A stretch of 64,000 nt of DNA, from the NCBI GenBank assembly GCA_024364735.1, contig JAGFNQ010000293.1, forward strand, positions 124,001 through 188,000, given 5' to 3'. How positions within the stretch are numbered: position 1 is the first letter of the stretch; each line of letters begins with the position of its first letter. A program made the translations under genes and the position numbers. This document shows positions 1 to 10,187 of the stretch, piece by piece. The notes beneath the pieces were generated by a model. It was not told where the DNA came from. It saw only the letters and a list, made by a program, of their open reading frames with translations, and ran no database searches. The stretch is from Boesenbergia rotunda. Lineage: Eukaryota; Streptophyta; Magnoliopsida; Zingiberales; Zingiberaceae.

Positions 1-667
1 GAGCCAGTATTGCCAGCCGGCCGGCATACAGAACCACCTCGGGTTGTACAGGAGCACCCACTGCAGGGGACAAGGTAGAAGAAGCGGAAGCCCCACGAGT
101 TGTAGCGCTCGGGGAGGCTGCCCTTGTCAAAGGAGAGTAAACACTAGTTCCCTCAGCAATAGAAGGCATTGGAGCGAAAGCCCCCGACTGAGGAAGGGCG
201 ACCTCGCAAGGCGGCAGAGGAAGAGATACCTCGTGCGCTGGCGGAGAATGGGTGAGCTCCAGAGGGGAGGTCACACGGGAAAAAGAAGGAGCCGCGGCAG
301 CAGGTTCTACAGGAGCTGACACCTTGGCTCGCTTCGCTAGGCGGGGAAGGGCGGCAGTACCAGGTGAAGATGAAAATTTTGCTGACCGAAGCAGCTGACG
401 TCGGGTCTCTAAGGGTAGGCTGTCCGTATGGGTGACCTCCATACTTGAAGTCGGCCTTTCCCTCGCCAGTTCCTTCCCCTTACGTGAAGAAACTTCGTGG
501 GGGGAAGTGGTGGTCGGAAGCACCCTCGTCGAGAGAGGGGAATCAGGGGGAAGCATCATTTCAAGATGCTCCCAATCTATATCTTCCGAGGAAGACATAT
601 AAGAGTCATCCGAGAAAGTATAGGATCTTTTTAAGGAAAACGGTTCCTCGGATGAGGCGGGGGACAT
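1..667 (-). CDS. Partial open frame of unknown function, runs off the left edge
   Basis: On the - strand an ATG at 667-665 opens a frame with no stop through to base 2, giving at least 222 codons. The product is rich in Ser, Pro, Thr and Ala and starts MSPASSEEPFSLKRSYTF. It has an acidic, serine-rich N-terminal stretch and no domain I recognise. A TATATATA motif lies about 85 bases upstream of the ATG (near 750), so the ORF has a plausible promoter. The composition resembles the low-complexity parts of retrotransposon gag or antisense ORFs. Its position beside a Tat-type antisense ORF suggests it belongs to the same or a neighbouring element. The absence of a stop over 667 bases is the main evidence that it is, or recently was, coding. 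Confidence 0.45.
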   Translation of the reverse strand, partial: MSPASSEEPFSLKRSYTFSDDSYMSSSEDIDWEHLEMMLPPDSPLSTRVLPTTTSPHEVSSRKGKELARERPTSSMEVTHTDSLPLETRRQLLRSAKFSSSPGTAALPRLAKRAKVSAPVEPAAAAPSFSRVTSPLELTHSPPAHEVSLPLPPCEVALPQSGAFAPMPSIAEGTSVYSPLTRAASPSATTRGASASSTLSPAVGAPVQPEVVLYAGRLAILA

Positions 668-1566
668 ATTGAGAGCTGGCTGGAAAACTAAAGGGGTTCT
701 TGGTCTTGCTGGTGTTTGGGTTGAAAGTGACCCTTGTAGTCGCCGCCTATATATAGGAGAAGGCGAGCGATCTCATCCGTTCGTAGAATACCTCGGTAAA
801 TCGCAGGATCGAACGGTCATCCTCCGGTGCACCGTGGGGGAATATCGAGAAGCAATAAAACAAAAGTAGGCGGGCAACCTAGAGCGATGCGCCGCCCGAG
901 GTACTCACTACCAATAATTGACATTTCGCTGCCCGATACGTCATTCACCCATTGATACATTCAATCACCAGTTAATGCAGCCGTCAGAAATTGGGATACG
1001 AATCGCCCCGATGGGACAACCGAAGAAGTGGGCAGACTAGTCGTGCGACTGAGCCGGAAGGGGCCGGCCTGGCACATGCCTTCGTCAGATCAAAAATCCC
1101 TTGGTTCAGGTCCCGGGTGGACGCGTGTCAACCCACGCTCCCCGGGCTCCGACTTAATCAAGCGGCCAAATCTTCACAGATGGGCTGAGTCCCGCAAATC
1201 CTTTGGTTTAGGTCTCGGTCAGACGCGGAGCGACCCACGCTCTCTGGGCTTTGACCCGACCAAGCAGCCAAATTTCATCAGACAAGACAGCTCCAAGTCG
1301 GGCGGACTCTTTCCTGTGTAGCTAGCCTTTAGAGTTGTTGCTTCCTAACCTCTCGGCTCAGTAGCTTACACGGCGGAGGCATATCCCGAGCCAAGCGCTC
1401 AAACTGATTTCACTTGGATCATCAACACTCGACAATAAGAGCAGTCGTAAGAAGCCCAAGTGGAAAGGAAAAGTTTCATTCAGCAAGGCCAAGATGTTAC
1501 ATAATCAAGGGTCAATCGCCCTTACACATGCAAAAGGGAAAAAGACAGAGACAAGAAGCCCGACCC
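668..1566. other. GC-rich non-coding stretch of the retrotransposon region
   Basis: There is no convincing coding frame here. The left end holds the TATA-like promoter of the - strand ORF below 667. The rest is GC-rich sequence with loosely repeated modules (two similar segments near 1085-1160 and 1190-1265, both containing an ACCCACGCTC core). It probably is untranslated DNA between the two - strand ORFs of a Ty3/gypsy element. Confidence 0.4.
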
Positions 1567-3957
1567 TCACTTAAAAGGCTCTTTGGTTATGTCGGGCAGG
1601 TCTTTGCACATATCCTGAAACCGCACTGCTGTGGGAGGCATATCGGGAGGCAGATACTCGCCAAGTTTGAGTTGTCGGACGACGCTAACTCCCTGATGCA
1701 TCATTACGGCCAGAAATCGCTGGGAGATTTCGGCAATATGGGTCGGGGCATTTATGCACTCGAGCTTGTACTCTTCTAGTCGTGTGGCTTCAGTTTCCTT
1801 GTAGGAACGAAGCACTGATAGTTCTGCTCTAGTCGCCTCCCACTCAGACATCTCCTTCGTCAGCCACTCAAGCTCCTCCTTTTGATCTTGTAACGACTGA
1901 TCCTTGGAAGAGAGCTCGGTGGACAGCTCAGTTATCCTTTGTGTTTGAGCCAAGGCCTCAGCATCTCTCGCCTCTAGTTGGGCCTGATGGGAGTCATTGG
2001 CAGCGGGCGTCTCCTGGAGTTCAGTCTTTGCCTGGGTCAACTCGTCCTAGGCCTTCGCCTGAAGAGCCCGGGCCTTCCGCTCAGTATGCTTCAGCGTGGA
2101 GAGCCGGATGTTTGTGTGGGACGCCGCCTGGTGCGCCATCTCGATCTGGCCACGCGCCGCCTCAAGTTGCTCTTCAGAGCGAGCTAATTGATCTTGTAGG
2201 GCCTGAACCTCGACTCGCAAGTGGTTCAGAGTGGGCTCGTCGGCAACTAGCTGAGAGTGTGCCAGTTGGGTCTTCAGGCGCTCCACTTCTCTCTCGATCA
2301 TAGCCCGAGCCGAGGCCTGGGTCAGGAGCGACATGGAAAAGCCATGGCAGTCTCCCACGAACTGCAAAACAGATATCGGTCTCATGGATAAGAAACAGAA
2401 TGTTCAATAGAGGACCCAGTTCGTCTAGGCATACCTGAGTGGCCTTGAGTAAAAAGGCGTCAGCTTTGTTACGAGGGCCCTGAAAGTAGGATTCCTCAAG
2501 TCCCTGAGCATAGCAGTCAGCCACCGACCCGTACAGGCGAAGATCCTGATGTCGGTCAGGTAGCTCGCCCAGGGGCATCCTCAGGTGACAGTCGGCCTGA
2601 GTGGGCACCAAAAGGTGCATCATCGGATGCTCGACTGGCTCTTCAGCAAATGGAGTTCCCGACTCCTCGGGCATTGGCAAATCGGAAGCAGCGGAAGTAG
2701 CAGAGGGGTCGACGATAGCGGTGATGATAGGAGGATCGGTAGCAAAATCGGTAGCCTGGTCGGCTGTAGGAGTAATGGCCAGTGGGTTGACAAGGGAGTC
2801 ATCAGCCAGTATGAGGGAGAGAGGATCAATGGCAGGGGCCGCAAAGGGAATAATGGCAGTGGAGGCAGAAGGGGCTCCCGAGTCGGGGGCCGCTCTTTTC
2901 TTCTTCTTCTTCTTCTTCTTCTTCTCCAGATGTTTGCTGGAAGAAGGGAGAGACGAGCCCCCTGTCGGGGAAGATGCTCGTCGACGCTTGGAAGAAGCGC
3001 GTGGTCTAGTAGTTCTAGGTGGGGCTATCTCGGAGGTAATGGGAACTGATTCCAGTACGGTCAGAGTCGGGCCCGCCAAAGCATCCTCTGCCGAGGCACC
3101 TCCTCTGGTAGCCAACACAGTGGCGACCCGAGCCCGCAGCTCAGCCTCATCTAATTTGAAGCCTTCCCACAGAGACGCAGACAGCAGCATGGGAACATCA
3201 AAAATAAAGTAAGCTCAGGCATGATCAAAGAGTATGCATGAAAGGTACAGTAAGACTTACCGACTACGGATAGTGAAGGGACCGGACTGGGGCTGAGACC
3301 AAAGGTGGAGAGAATACCCTCCTTTAGCAGATGTCCACCATGAAAGTGCCTACTCTCTAGCTCAGCTGCGACATTCAGGTAGGCCGCGGAAGTGCGATAG
3401 TGCCTGGGGAGAAGATCGGAAACGGGAAGTTCCTCGATCCAGGTTGTGGTCCAGCCCGGGGCTGAGATGGGCCTAATGAAGAAATAACGCTCCTTCCATC
3501 CCTTGTTAGAAGTGGGAAGATTCAAGAGGAAGGAAGCCTTGGCTCGGGCTTGGAAGAAGAAGTCGCTCGACTCCTGCTGTTTGGGATAGAAAAGGTAATG
3601 AAAATTCTCCGGCTCCAGGGGGATCTTGTATAATGAAAAAATGATTACCGAGCCACACATTAGGCGTATGGCGTTGGGAGCCAATTGAGGTAAGGGAATT
3701 TGAAAGTAGTCGCAGACGGAGGAAAGGAAAGGATGAATGGGGAAATGGAGATCGGCTTGTAGATGGTCTCGAGATAAAATAATGTAGCCCAAAGGGGCGG
3801 AATCAGGTCGATCAGTCAACTTAGGCAGGTGTAGCTGGTGGTCGGAGGGGATTAAGAAGTCCGACCGTATTTGTTCCAGGTCGTGAGTAGTGAGGTCAGT
3901 TATCGTGGTGGAATATCAGGGTAGAGAAGGGGAGGAAGGCGAAGAAGGAGAGGCCAT
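1567..3957 (-). pseudogene. Antisense extra ORF of a Tat-type Ty3/gypsy element (putative gypsy-type transposon protein), decayed
   Basis: Read on the - strand, an ATG at 3957-3955 opens a frame whose core (around 3819-3261) matches the plant 'transposase (putative) gypsy type' family: a PLGYI start, a HPF segment, an NAIRLMCG-like segment and a GWKERYFF segment. Suggested exons are 3957-3261, 3213-2435 and 2361-1567. The 73-bp intron 2434-2362 has good GT/AG sites and keeps frame. The first intron would be only 47 bp, short for plants, though it also keeps frame. The last exon is a long coiled coil, and the middle one has a run of about ten lysines near 2900. Two in-frame stops break it: TGA at codon 14 (3918-3916) and TAG at 2049-2047. 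Both are one C-to-T step from a sense codon. The purine tract and LTR downstream are on the + strand, so this gene is antisense to its element, as known for Tat-lineage extra ORFs. Confidence 0.7.
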
Positions 3958-4429
3958 CAGATAGGAAGGAGAAAGGAAGCTGACCGATGGAAGGAGTCAC
4001 CGGAGAAGAAAGTCGAGGAAGAGGAGCTGTCGGAGCCCTAGCAGCACTCAAAGCGGCGGAGAACGAGGTGGGGTTTTGAACACATGGAGAAGAATAGGCA
4101 GATGAAAGGCCTACTTAAGGGAACGGACGAGGAACACCGGTCGTTCGATGAAGAACTGGGAGAAACGTGTGACCCAGCCAAAGCCGTCTGATCAGGCTCG
4201 GGTGATGTTCAAGATGGCAGAACACAAGCGGGGGTAGAACACTCACGGAGGACGATGGCATACCCTTCGGTGTGCGAGCGCAAATGGCTTAGGGGCGCGA
4301 GTCTCAGGCCATTAAGGCGGCGATCAATGAGAAAATACGTCCGATTTTCGAAAGGTGCGCCAGGCTTGAGCTAGACTCAGGGTCCAGTCAGTCGGACTGC
4401 ATGCATCCTTCGACTAGATTTGAGGGGGA
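3958..4429. other. Leader of the antisense ORF and polypurine tract
   Basis: This stretch lies between the antisense ORF start and the LTR. It holds a T-rich/GA-rich leader for the - strand gene and, at its right end, the purine tract TTTGAGGGGGA that would prime plus-strand DNA synthesis. I see no coding frame. Confidence 0.5.
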
Positions 4430-5511
4430 TGCTAATGATCCCGGGCCAGCTTGCGTATAGCCTGGCCCGGCAGCCTGGCGCCTAGTCAGAAGGAAGATGA
4501 TTAGTGGGCTGGGAAGGCCCGTCAGATAGGCGTCGCTCAGAGCCAAGCCCTTGAACGGGCACATGGCGGCCCACGTTCCTTAGGATTGATCCGACCCAAG
4601 CTTGTACGCTTGTGCACAAATACCCCTCCAGGTCGAGCTCCCTGCCGACGCGTGGCGGACCACGTTCCGAGGGTAAGCCCGAACCCAAGGGAGCATTACT
4701 GGACGCCTTGTCATTTAGTGCCCCAGTCGGCACCCTCTTAGGCCCTCAACCGGCCTCATCATTCAGTGCCCCCAGTCGGCACCCTCTTAGGCCGCCCCCA
4801 GTCGGCACCCTCTTAGGCCCTCAACCGGCCTCATCATTCAGTGCCCCCCAGTCGGCACCCTCTTAGGCCCTCGGCCGGCCTCACCATTCAGTGCCCCCAG
4901 TCGGCACCCTCTTAGGCCCTCAGTCGGCCCTAGCAGGCACAACCACTCCCTGCCACCAGACTACCAGAAGTTGTACGGTGTCGGCGCAGGACTGAAGCCA
5001 TCCTGATCTCAAATGACGGATATCTCGCCGAGGTAGAGATTTTCCTGCCATATCCTGTCCCCCCGTACCACAACCACATGCACTGATGTCAGGCCGAGCG
5101 GCATCCAACTGCGCCAACCATTAAGTTGAGAGTGTCTCCTTCCTTAATACAGTATGTGCTACTTTATCCTGCCACCTCTGGGCATGAATTACCTTGTCCT
5201 CGCTATATGACAACAGGTCGCAGGCGGGGCAGGAGCTGTCAGCTTCTCCAACTATATAAGCCTCATCACTCCGCATCTCTCAGGTACGCGCGATAGTGCA
5301 ATTTCATACTGTTCTATTGCTTTCCATCGCCACCGTCGAGTACTGACTTGACCGTCGGAGTGTCTGACCGGGGACTTTTCTCGGCGGGTTCTAACAGTCT
5401 CTGTTTTGCAGGCTAGAGGCGATCCAGCTCGATAGACCACCTTAGCGATCTCACTCTCCCCGGAGGTCCAGCCAACTGTAGGGGCGTCCAGCTCACTTCG
5501 CGACAGTATCA
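4430..5511 (+). mobile_element. 3' LTR of the Ty3/gypsy element
   Basis: It begins TGCTAATGATCC directly after the purine tract. The right boundary is placed at a CA near 5511 but could be 5505. A TATA-like ACTATATAAG lies at about 5250, and the later part (5335-5500) has the GC-rich U5-like sequence usual for such LTRs. It contains an internal tandem array (4712-4930). The matching 5' LTR is not in the window, so target duplication and exact length cannot be tested. Confidence 0.6.
4712..4930 (+). repeat. Tandem repeat inside the LTR
   Basis: There are five copies of a unit containing CAGTCGGCACCCTCTTAGGC, spaced about 25-50 bp apart, with the intervening part (CCTCA[A/C]CGGCCTCA..CATTCAGTGCC) present in most copies. 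Unit length varies because one copy is truncated. This is typical copy-number-variable DNA inside a gypsy LTR. Confidence 0.8.
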
Positions 5512-6078
5512 GTAGATTTTACTAAGTTAATACTAGACCATGTTCTTTTTGGATTATCACCTGATATTACTCTAAACATGAGAATGAGTTTTTTTTTAAC
5601 CCGGGGTGATCAATGTAGGAGCATCAGGAGACTTTTTTATTAATTTTGGTAACTTTATTTTTTTTGCTATTTTAGATATTTTTGATAATTTAAATATTTT
5701 TTGTAATTTCTATTATATATATATATATATGGATTTTAGAATTGTGATTTTTTTTTTACAAGAATGAAATTGATATTTATATATTATGATTTTTTTTCTT
5801 TTTTCCATCATGGTGGAATTGAGGTCTATATATATTAATATCTCTTTCTTTTTAGTCAAAAATTTAATTCCTTTCTATTGGAATTAATATCTTTTAATTA
5901 TAATTTCTTTCCTTTTCAAGTTACAGATATAATTCCTTTCTTTACCCGATTAAAATTAATATCTTTTAATTATAATCTCTTTTCATTTTGGGGTCTTAGG
6001 TTGTGCTATAAATAAGAGTCATGTTTAGATTTTGAGGATCATCCCCTATTCATAATAAAATTTTCTATTATTAGTGGT
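5512..6078. other. AT-rich flank with a TATA-like motif, target of the hAT insertion
   Basis: This stretch is non-coding and AT-rich, with T-runs and a short TA microsatellite near 5720. A good TATA motif (GCTATAAATAAG) occurs at about 6005. The hAT element inserted about 70 bases downstream, so it may have landed in the leader of an old promoter; sequence right of the insertion (14229 on) is CT-rich like a plant 5' leader. No gene can be named. Confidence 0.4.
6071..6078 (+). repeat. 8-bp target duplication of the hAT element, left copy
   Basis: TTAGTGGT immediately precedes the terminal repeat. The identical octamer follows the right terminus at 14221-14228. Eight-base duplications are diagnostic of hAT transposition. 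Confidence 0.85.
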
Positions 6079-6135
6079 CATTGGCATAGCCACGTTAGTA
6101 GCAGGGGGACAACCGCACCCCTTGACTGCTTGACA

Positions 6136-6137
<2 letters not shown>

Positions 6138-6170
<33 letters not shown>
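6138..6170. repeat. (TA)n microsatellite
   Basis: About 16 TA units lie immediately left of the inverted-repeat element. The element probably inserted in or next to a TA-rich site. Confidence 0.9.
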
Positions 6171-6175
<5 letters not shown>

Positions 6176-6457
6176 TGTTATATTACGGACTTATTTTTTC
6201 CGGAACCGTGCGGACCACCCTCGTGGCATATCCGCGTCATATTTTTTCTCACCGCCCCTCCCTCTCTGTTCGCTCACCGCCCCTCCCTCTCAGCGAATCC
6301 CTCTTGTCGCGCCTCGTCGAAAGCTCTCGACTTCTGTCCCTCTTCGCACCGAGCCTCCTTCCCTTGTCGCGATGTCGCGCTGCAACCTGCGGATCGATTC
6401 CTGCGGACCGCCTGTGTTGAGAGCAGCACACAGCCGGTCGTCGTCTCTTGCGGACGC

Positions 6458-7110
6458 CCGGTCATCTGCTCCTTTATGGGAGCACACCACATGGAGCAGT
6501 CGGTACTTGGCGCGGCTGCGATCCCTCCGGCAGTTGGAGAGCAGCAGCGCAGCGACGCCCATTCAGAAGAGGCAGTTGGGAAGCAACATCCACCGTTCGT
6601 TGTCGGCGTAGTAATTGGCCGTGATGATCTCGGTGGAGACGATGAGGGCATAGGAATTGGGATGAGCCTACAGGAGGTCGCGCGCGAGGTCGATGGAGAT
6701 CAGCCCCGCGCTGCAGCCCATGCCGGAGAGGTTGAAGCTGAGGATGTTGCTCCGCAGTTTGTACTTGTTCACGATCATGGCCGACAACGACGATGTGGGG
6801 GAGAAGAAACTACAGTTTACGACGAGTATGTCGACATCCTTGGGCTTGAGTCCGGTCTTGGCGATGAGCTCGTCGACAGCGGAGAAGATGACGAGCTTGA
6901 CCTTGGCGCGGGCCGCCTCCAAAGAGGCGCGCGGCGGTATGTAATGGTTGGCCGGCGGGAGGCACGTCTCCTCGTCGAGGCCGGAGCGCTCCAGAATGCG
7001 CACCTGGAACCGGACGCTCTTCTCGTCGAAGAAGGGCATCAGGCGGGCGTGCTCCAGGAAGGTGGTGAAGGGGACGCGGCAGTTGCGACCCGGGCGGAAG
7101 CAGGCGAAGG
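6458..7110 (-). pseudogene. Captured fragment of a 3-ketoacyl-CoA synthase gene, left arm
   Basis: The - strand translation shows the family-typical order CRVPF, FLEHARLMPFFDEKSV, then DVDILVVNCSFFSPTSSLSA, the catalytic-cysteine segment NLSGMGCSAG, STEIITANYYA, LLPNCLF and HVVCSHKGADD. In plants these enzymes start very-long-chain fatty acid elongation in the endoplasmic reticulum, feeding wax, suberin and sphingolipids. The fragment covers the N-terminal half of the condensing domain only. It has two in-frame stops: TAG at 6670-6668 after DLARDLL and TGA at 6565-6563 after NCLF. Membrane segments and the C-terminal half are absent. It lies inside a transposon arm and is not a functional gene. 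Confidence 0.85.
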
Positions 7111-7282
7111 TGGCGAAGGGGGCGCGGTCGTGACATTAAGTAGGCCATGAAATTGTTGTGGGGCGTATGAGAGGAGCTCTACTGTTTTTTCCTTTCAAGC
7201 AATGCTAGTCAAGATTGTCCTGTATCAGTTATGCCATTTTTCATGTGTATATACTCATATGTCTAAGCTTGCATAATTTTAC

Positions 7283-7490
7283 AGGGAGCATTGGCTGGTA
7301 TGTTTTTAAGGGGCACTGAACTCATGAAAGATGCTCAAGGATTGGATGTTATTTCTGAATCTAATGAAAAGAGTCGTGCTCAGATTGTATCTGATTTAGT
7401 TTGTATCTGATTTAGTTTGTATGGGATGTAGATTCGATTGATTTCTACAATGGATCAAAAGCTTGCTGAATTAAGCGCTGCTCTTGGCGG
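7283..7490 (+). pseudogene. Exon-like captured fragment of an unidentified gene
   Basis: After a T-rich tract ending TTTTACAG (a good splice acceptor, to about 7283) a frame reads GALAGMFLRGTELMKDAQG and continues to a stop near 7408. The frame and acceptor look like a real plant exon, but I do not recognise the protein. A short direct duplication (GTATCTGATTTAGTTT twice, near 7387-7420) occurs at its end. It lies between the synthase fragment and the copia element and was probably captured by the same transposon. Confidence 0.4.
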
Positions 7491-7756
7491 TGAGAAACAT
7501 AGGTGTATGCATAATAAATTATGATTGGACAAAAAACTGGAAATGTGATGATCATAATTAATAGAATCCAATCTTTGGTAGCATTGAAGATGAATGGTAC
7601 AGGAAGATGAGGAACTAAATGATACAATTTAAACTTGTCATATAAGAGTGCAATCGTCGAGCACTTTTACAAAAGTTGGAGCTGGAATAAGTTTTCATCT
7701 TGTTGCTGTGTAGATAGCCAAAAGTCGTTTGCACAAAATTTTAGGATAGCGGGTTT

Positions 7757-7761
7757 TCCAC
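7757..7761 (+). repeat. 5-bp target duplication of the copia element, left copy
   Basis: TCCAC precedes the left LTR and is repeated exactly after the right LTR at 12695-12699, which fixes both boundaries of the insertion. Confidence 0.9.
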
Positions 7762-8083
7762 TGTTGGCCCAGACTAAAGAATAGCGCACCCAAGAACCAA
7801 TATGCACGAGGAACAAAAAGAAAATGAAAAACCCGAAAGAAGGAAGAAAGGCGAGAAGAAAGTAACTAACGAGAAATTCTTATTAAAACTTGATTGTTTT
7901 TTCTACATGCTCTTATGCTCTATTTATACACCCAAAGAGATTAACTTAAGATCCACAAAAATAGGATCTATCCACAATAATAGGAAATTAAAGACTAAGT
8001 CATAAATCAAATTCTAAGCCATAAGAATTATCAACAAAAAAATAAAATAAAAGAAAATGTCTGGATTAATTTATTTTCTCACA
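7762..8083 (-). repeat. Copia LTR (3' LTR in element orientation)
   Basis: This 322-bp LTR begins TGTTGGCCCAGACT and ends TTTTCTCACA. The purine tract lies immediately internal to it. It is nearly identical to 12373-12694. Confidence 0.95.
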
Positions 8084-8094
8084 TTGCTCCCCCT
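8084..8094 (-). promoter_or_regulatory. Polypurine tract of the copia element
   Basis: On the - strand AGGGGGAGCAA directly precedes the LTR end. This is the expected primer for plus-strand synthesis. Confidence 0.8.
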
Positions 8095-10187
8095 AATCCA
8101 GACATGGCTGTAAATCACGGACACCGAGTAGTTGTCGCATGGCAGCTAACTTCACTCCTGGCAATGCTTTAGTTAATATATCGGCTCGTTGTTCTCCGGT
8201 ATTAATGAATTTAATCACAATCTGTCCTTTCTCAACACATTCTCTGATAAAATGAAACCTTGTATCTATGTGTTTGCTTCGACCATGGATTACCGGATTC
8301 TTCATGAGAGCTATAGCAGATTTGTTGTCAACAAACAAAGTTACCGGCTTTGGCTTTACACCGGTTAATTCGCTGGCAAGGCTCCTCAACCATAAGGCCT
8401 CCCACTTGTGCCGGCCATCCCACTTTACACCGGTTAATTCGCTGGCAAGCCACTGTCTTCTGCTTCTGTGAATTCCAAGACACCAAACTTTCATTAAAGT
8501 AGAAAGCCATCCCACTTGTGCTTTTCCTTCCATCAAGATCGCCGGCTAAATCACTATCTGAGTAGCCGAATACATCAACTTCCTGGGGTCCCTTTATGTA
8601 AACAAGTCCATAATAGATTGTACCTTTTAAATACCTGAGAATCTGTTTGACCACCTTTTGATGCATGATTGTAGGCCTCTCCATGTATCTGCTTGCCATT
8701 CCGACAGAATATGATAGGTCCGGCCGTGTGTGTAACAAATATCTCAAACACCCAATGATGCGCCTATACTCCGTGGCGTTAATTGGAGTCCCTTCCAAAT
8801 CTTTATGCAGTTGTGCCTTGGGTTCCATTGGATGTTTTGTGGCATTGCAGTCTGTCATTTTGAACTGAGATAGAATCTTCTTGGCATAAGCTAATTGTCT
8901 AATTAAAATTCGGCTCTTCTGTTGCTCCACTTCAATCCCTAAGTAGTAAGAGAGAAGGCTCAAATCACTCATCTCAAATTCTGCCATCATTTATTGTTTG
9001 AACTTGTTGATTTTTTCTGTGCTACTTCCTATCACGATGAGAACGTCGACATACACTCCAACAAGTATAGTTGCTCCTCCTTCACCTCTTGTATATACTG
9101 CATGCTCTTGAGTACATTTTTTGAAACTGAGCTCTTCCAGACTCCTGTTTAGCCGTATGTTCCAAGCTCATGGAGCCTGCCGTAGTCCATAGAGAGCTTT
9201 AGATAACTTGTACACCATATGTTTTTGATTTTGTACCTCAAACCCTTCCGGTTGGTTGACATATATTTTTTCTTCCAACTCTCCGTTAAGAAATGCTGTC
9301 TTCACATCTAGATGGTGTACCTCCCAGCTTTGATTTGTTGCAAGCGCAAGAATAACTCGAATAGTGTCAAGTCTAGCGACAGGTGCAAATACCTCTTCGA
9401 AGTCGATGCCTTGTCTTTGTACATATCCTTTAGCCACTAATCTTGCTTTATGCTTGACGACTTTCCCCGCTGAATCTTTCTTTAATTTGAATACCCACTT
9501 TAGACCGATAGGTTTGCGGCCTAATGGGAGCTCAGTTAGGGTCCAAGTCTTGTTCTTCTCAATAGATCTCAGTTCTTCCTCCATTGCTTCGTACCAGCAA
9601 GCCTCAGTTGCAGCTTCTTGATAACTTGTTGGCTCATCAGACACCACCATCATCAGCTCTTCCTCTTCTTCATCAATACCAGCCACTTCCTCAGTGTTGA
9701 CGTAGATATCGGCAAGAGACCTATAGTGGATTGGCCCTTCATAAGAATCGGGCGTGTTTGTTACCGGAGTCGAGGTAGTTGCATGGGCGTTCGATGATGG
9801 TGTAGATGGACTCGAGTTCGATGATGGAGTAGATGGACTTGATGCTCTTGTCATGGGTACCATGGCTGCTGCTAATGGTATGACATTTTCCGCCCCTGCC
9901 TCAACGTCTGCTGCAATAATCACCTCATCGGAGTAAAGCGGATCCAGCATCATAAAACTCGGCAAGTTTTCTTCATTGTTAGCACATGCATTCCATGTCC
10001 ATTCAGAATTTTCTTGAAATATGACATCTCTACTTACTTGTAGCTTGCCATGGCTTGGATCAAACAACCGATGAGCTTTGCAGCCTTCCTCGACACCCAA
10101 GTATACCATGGGTGAGCTTCTGTCGTCAAGTTTCTTCAGATGAGGGGTTGTGTTTTTCACATATGCAACACAACCGAACACTCTCAA
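8093..10187 (-). pseudogene. Copia pol, reverse transcriptase and RNase H region
   Basis: The - strand frame from about 10187 carries the integrase C-terminal part, then the reverse transcriptase with WVFKLK, KARLVAKGY and LDVKTAFLNGELEE. It stops (TGA) after YGLRQAP, where the family continues with RAW, so CGA to TGA is likely. Past the stop the YVDD active-site box reads YVDV, removing one catalytic aspartate. A second frame from about 8990 continues with LGIEVEQ, the GYSDSDLAGD RNase H aspartate and, after rearrangement, VDNKSAI and HIDTRFHFIRE. The STAEAE segment with the catalytic Glu is missing. In its place lies a short duplication sharing TTTACACCGGTTAATTCGCT with its partner (near 8350-8451). 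The product cannot be an active polymerase. Confidence 0.9.

Larger units (their letters stand above)
1567..5511 (+). mobile_element. 3' part of a Ty3/gypsy LTR retrotransposon, probably Tat lineage
   Basis: The order antisense ORF, then a polypurine tract (TTTGAGGGGGA, 4419-4429), then an LTR beginning TGCTAATGATCCCGG is the 3' end of a + oriented element. No reverse transcriptase or integrase is visible, so the pol region must lie left of the window or be lost. Tat-lineage elements are known to carry an antisense extra ORF between pol and the 3' LTR, which is the basis for the lineage call. Confidence 0.6.

Noticed and set aside
2585..3212. + strand ORFs with poly-Leu or poly-Phe runs
   Set aside because: They are complements of the lysine run in the antisense ORF of the gypsy element.
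6476..7150. Long + strand ORF over the left synthase fragment
   Set aside because: It is the antisense shadow of the captured 3-ketoacyl-CoA synthase exon; the - strand has the protein motifs.
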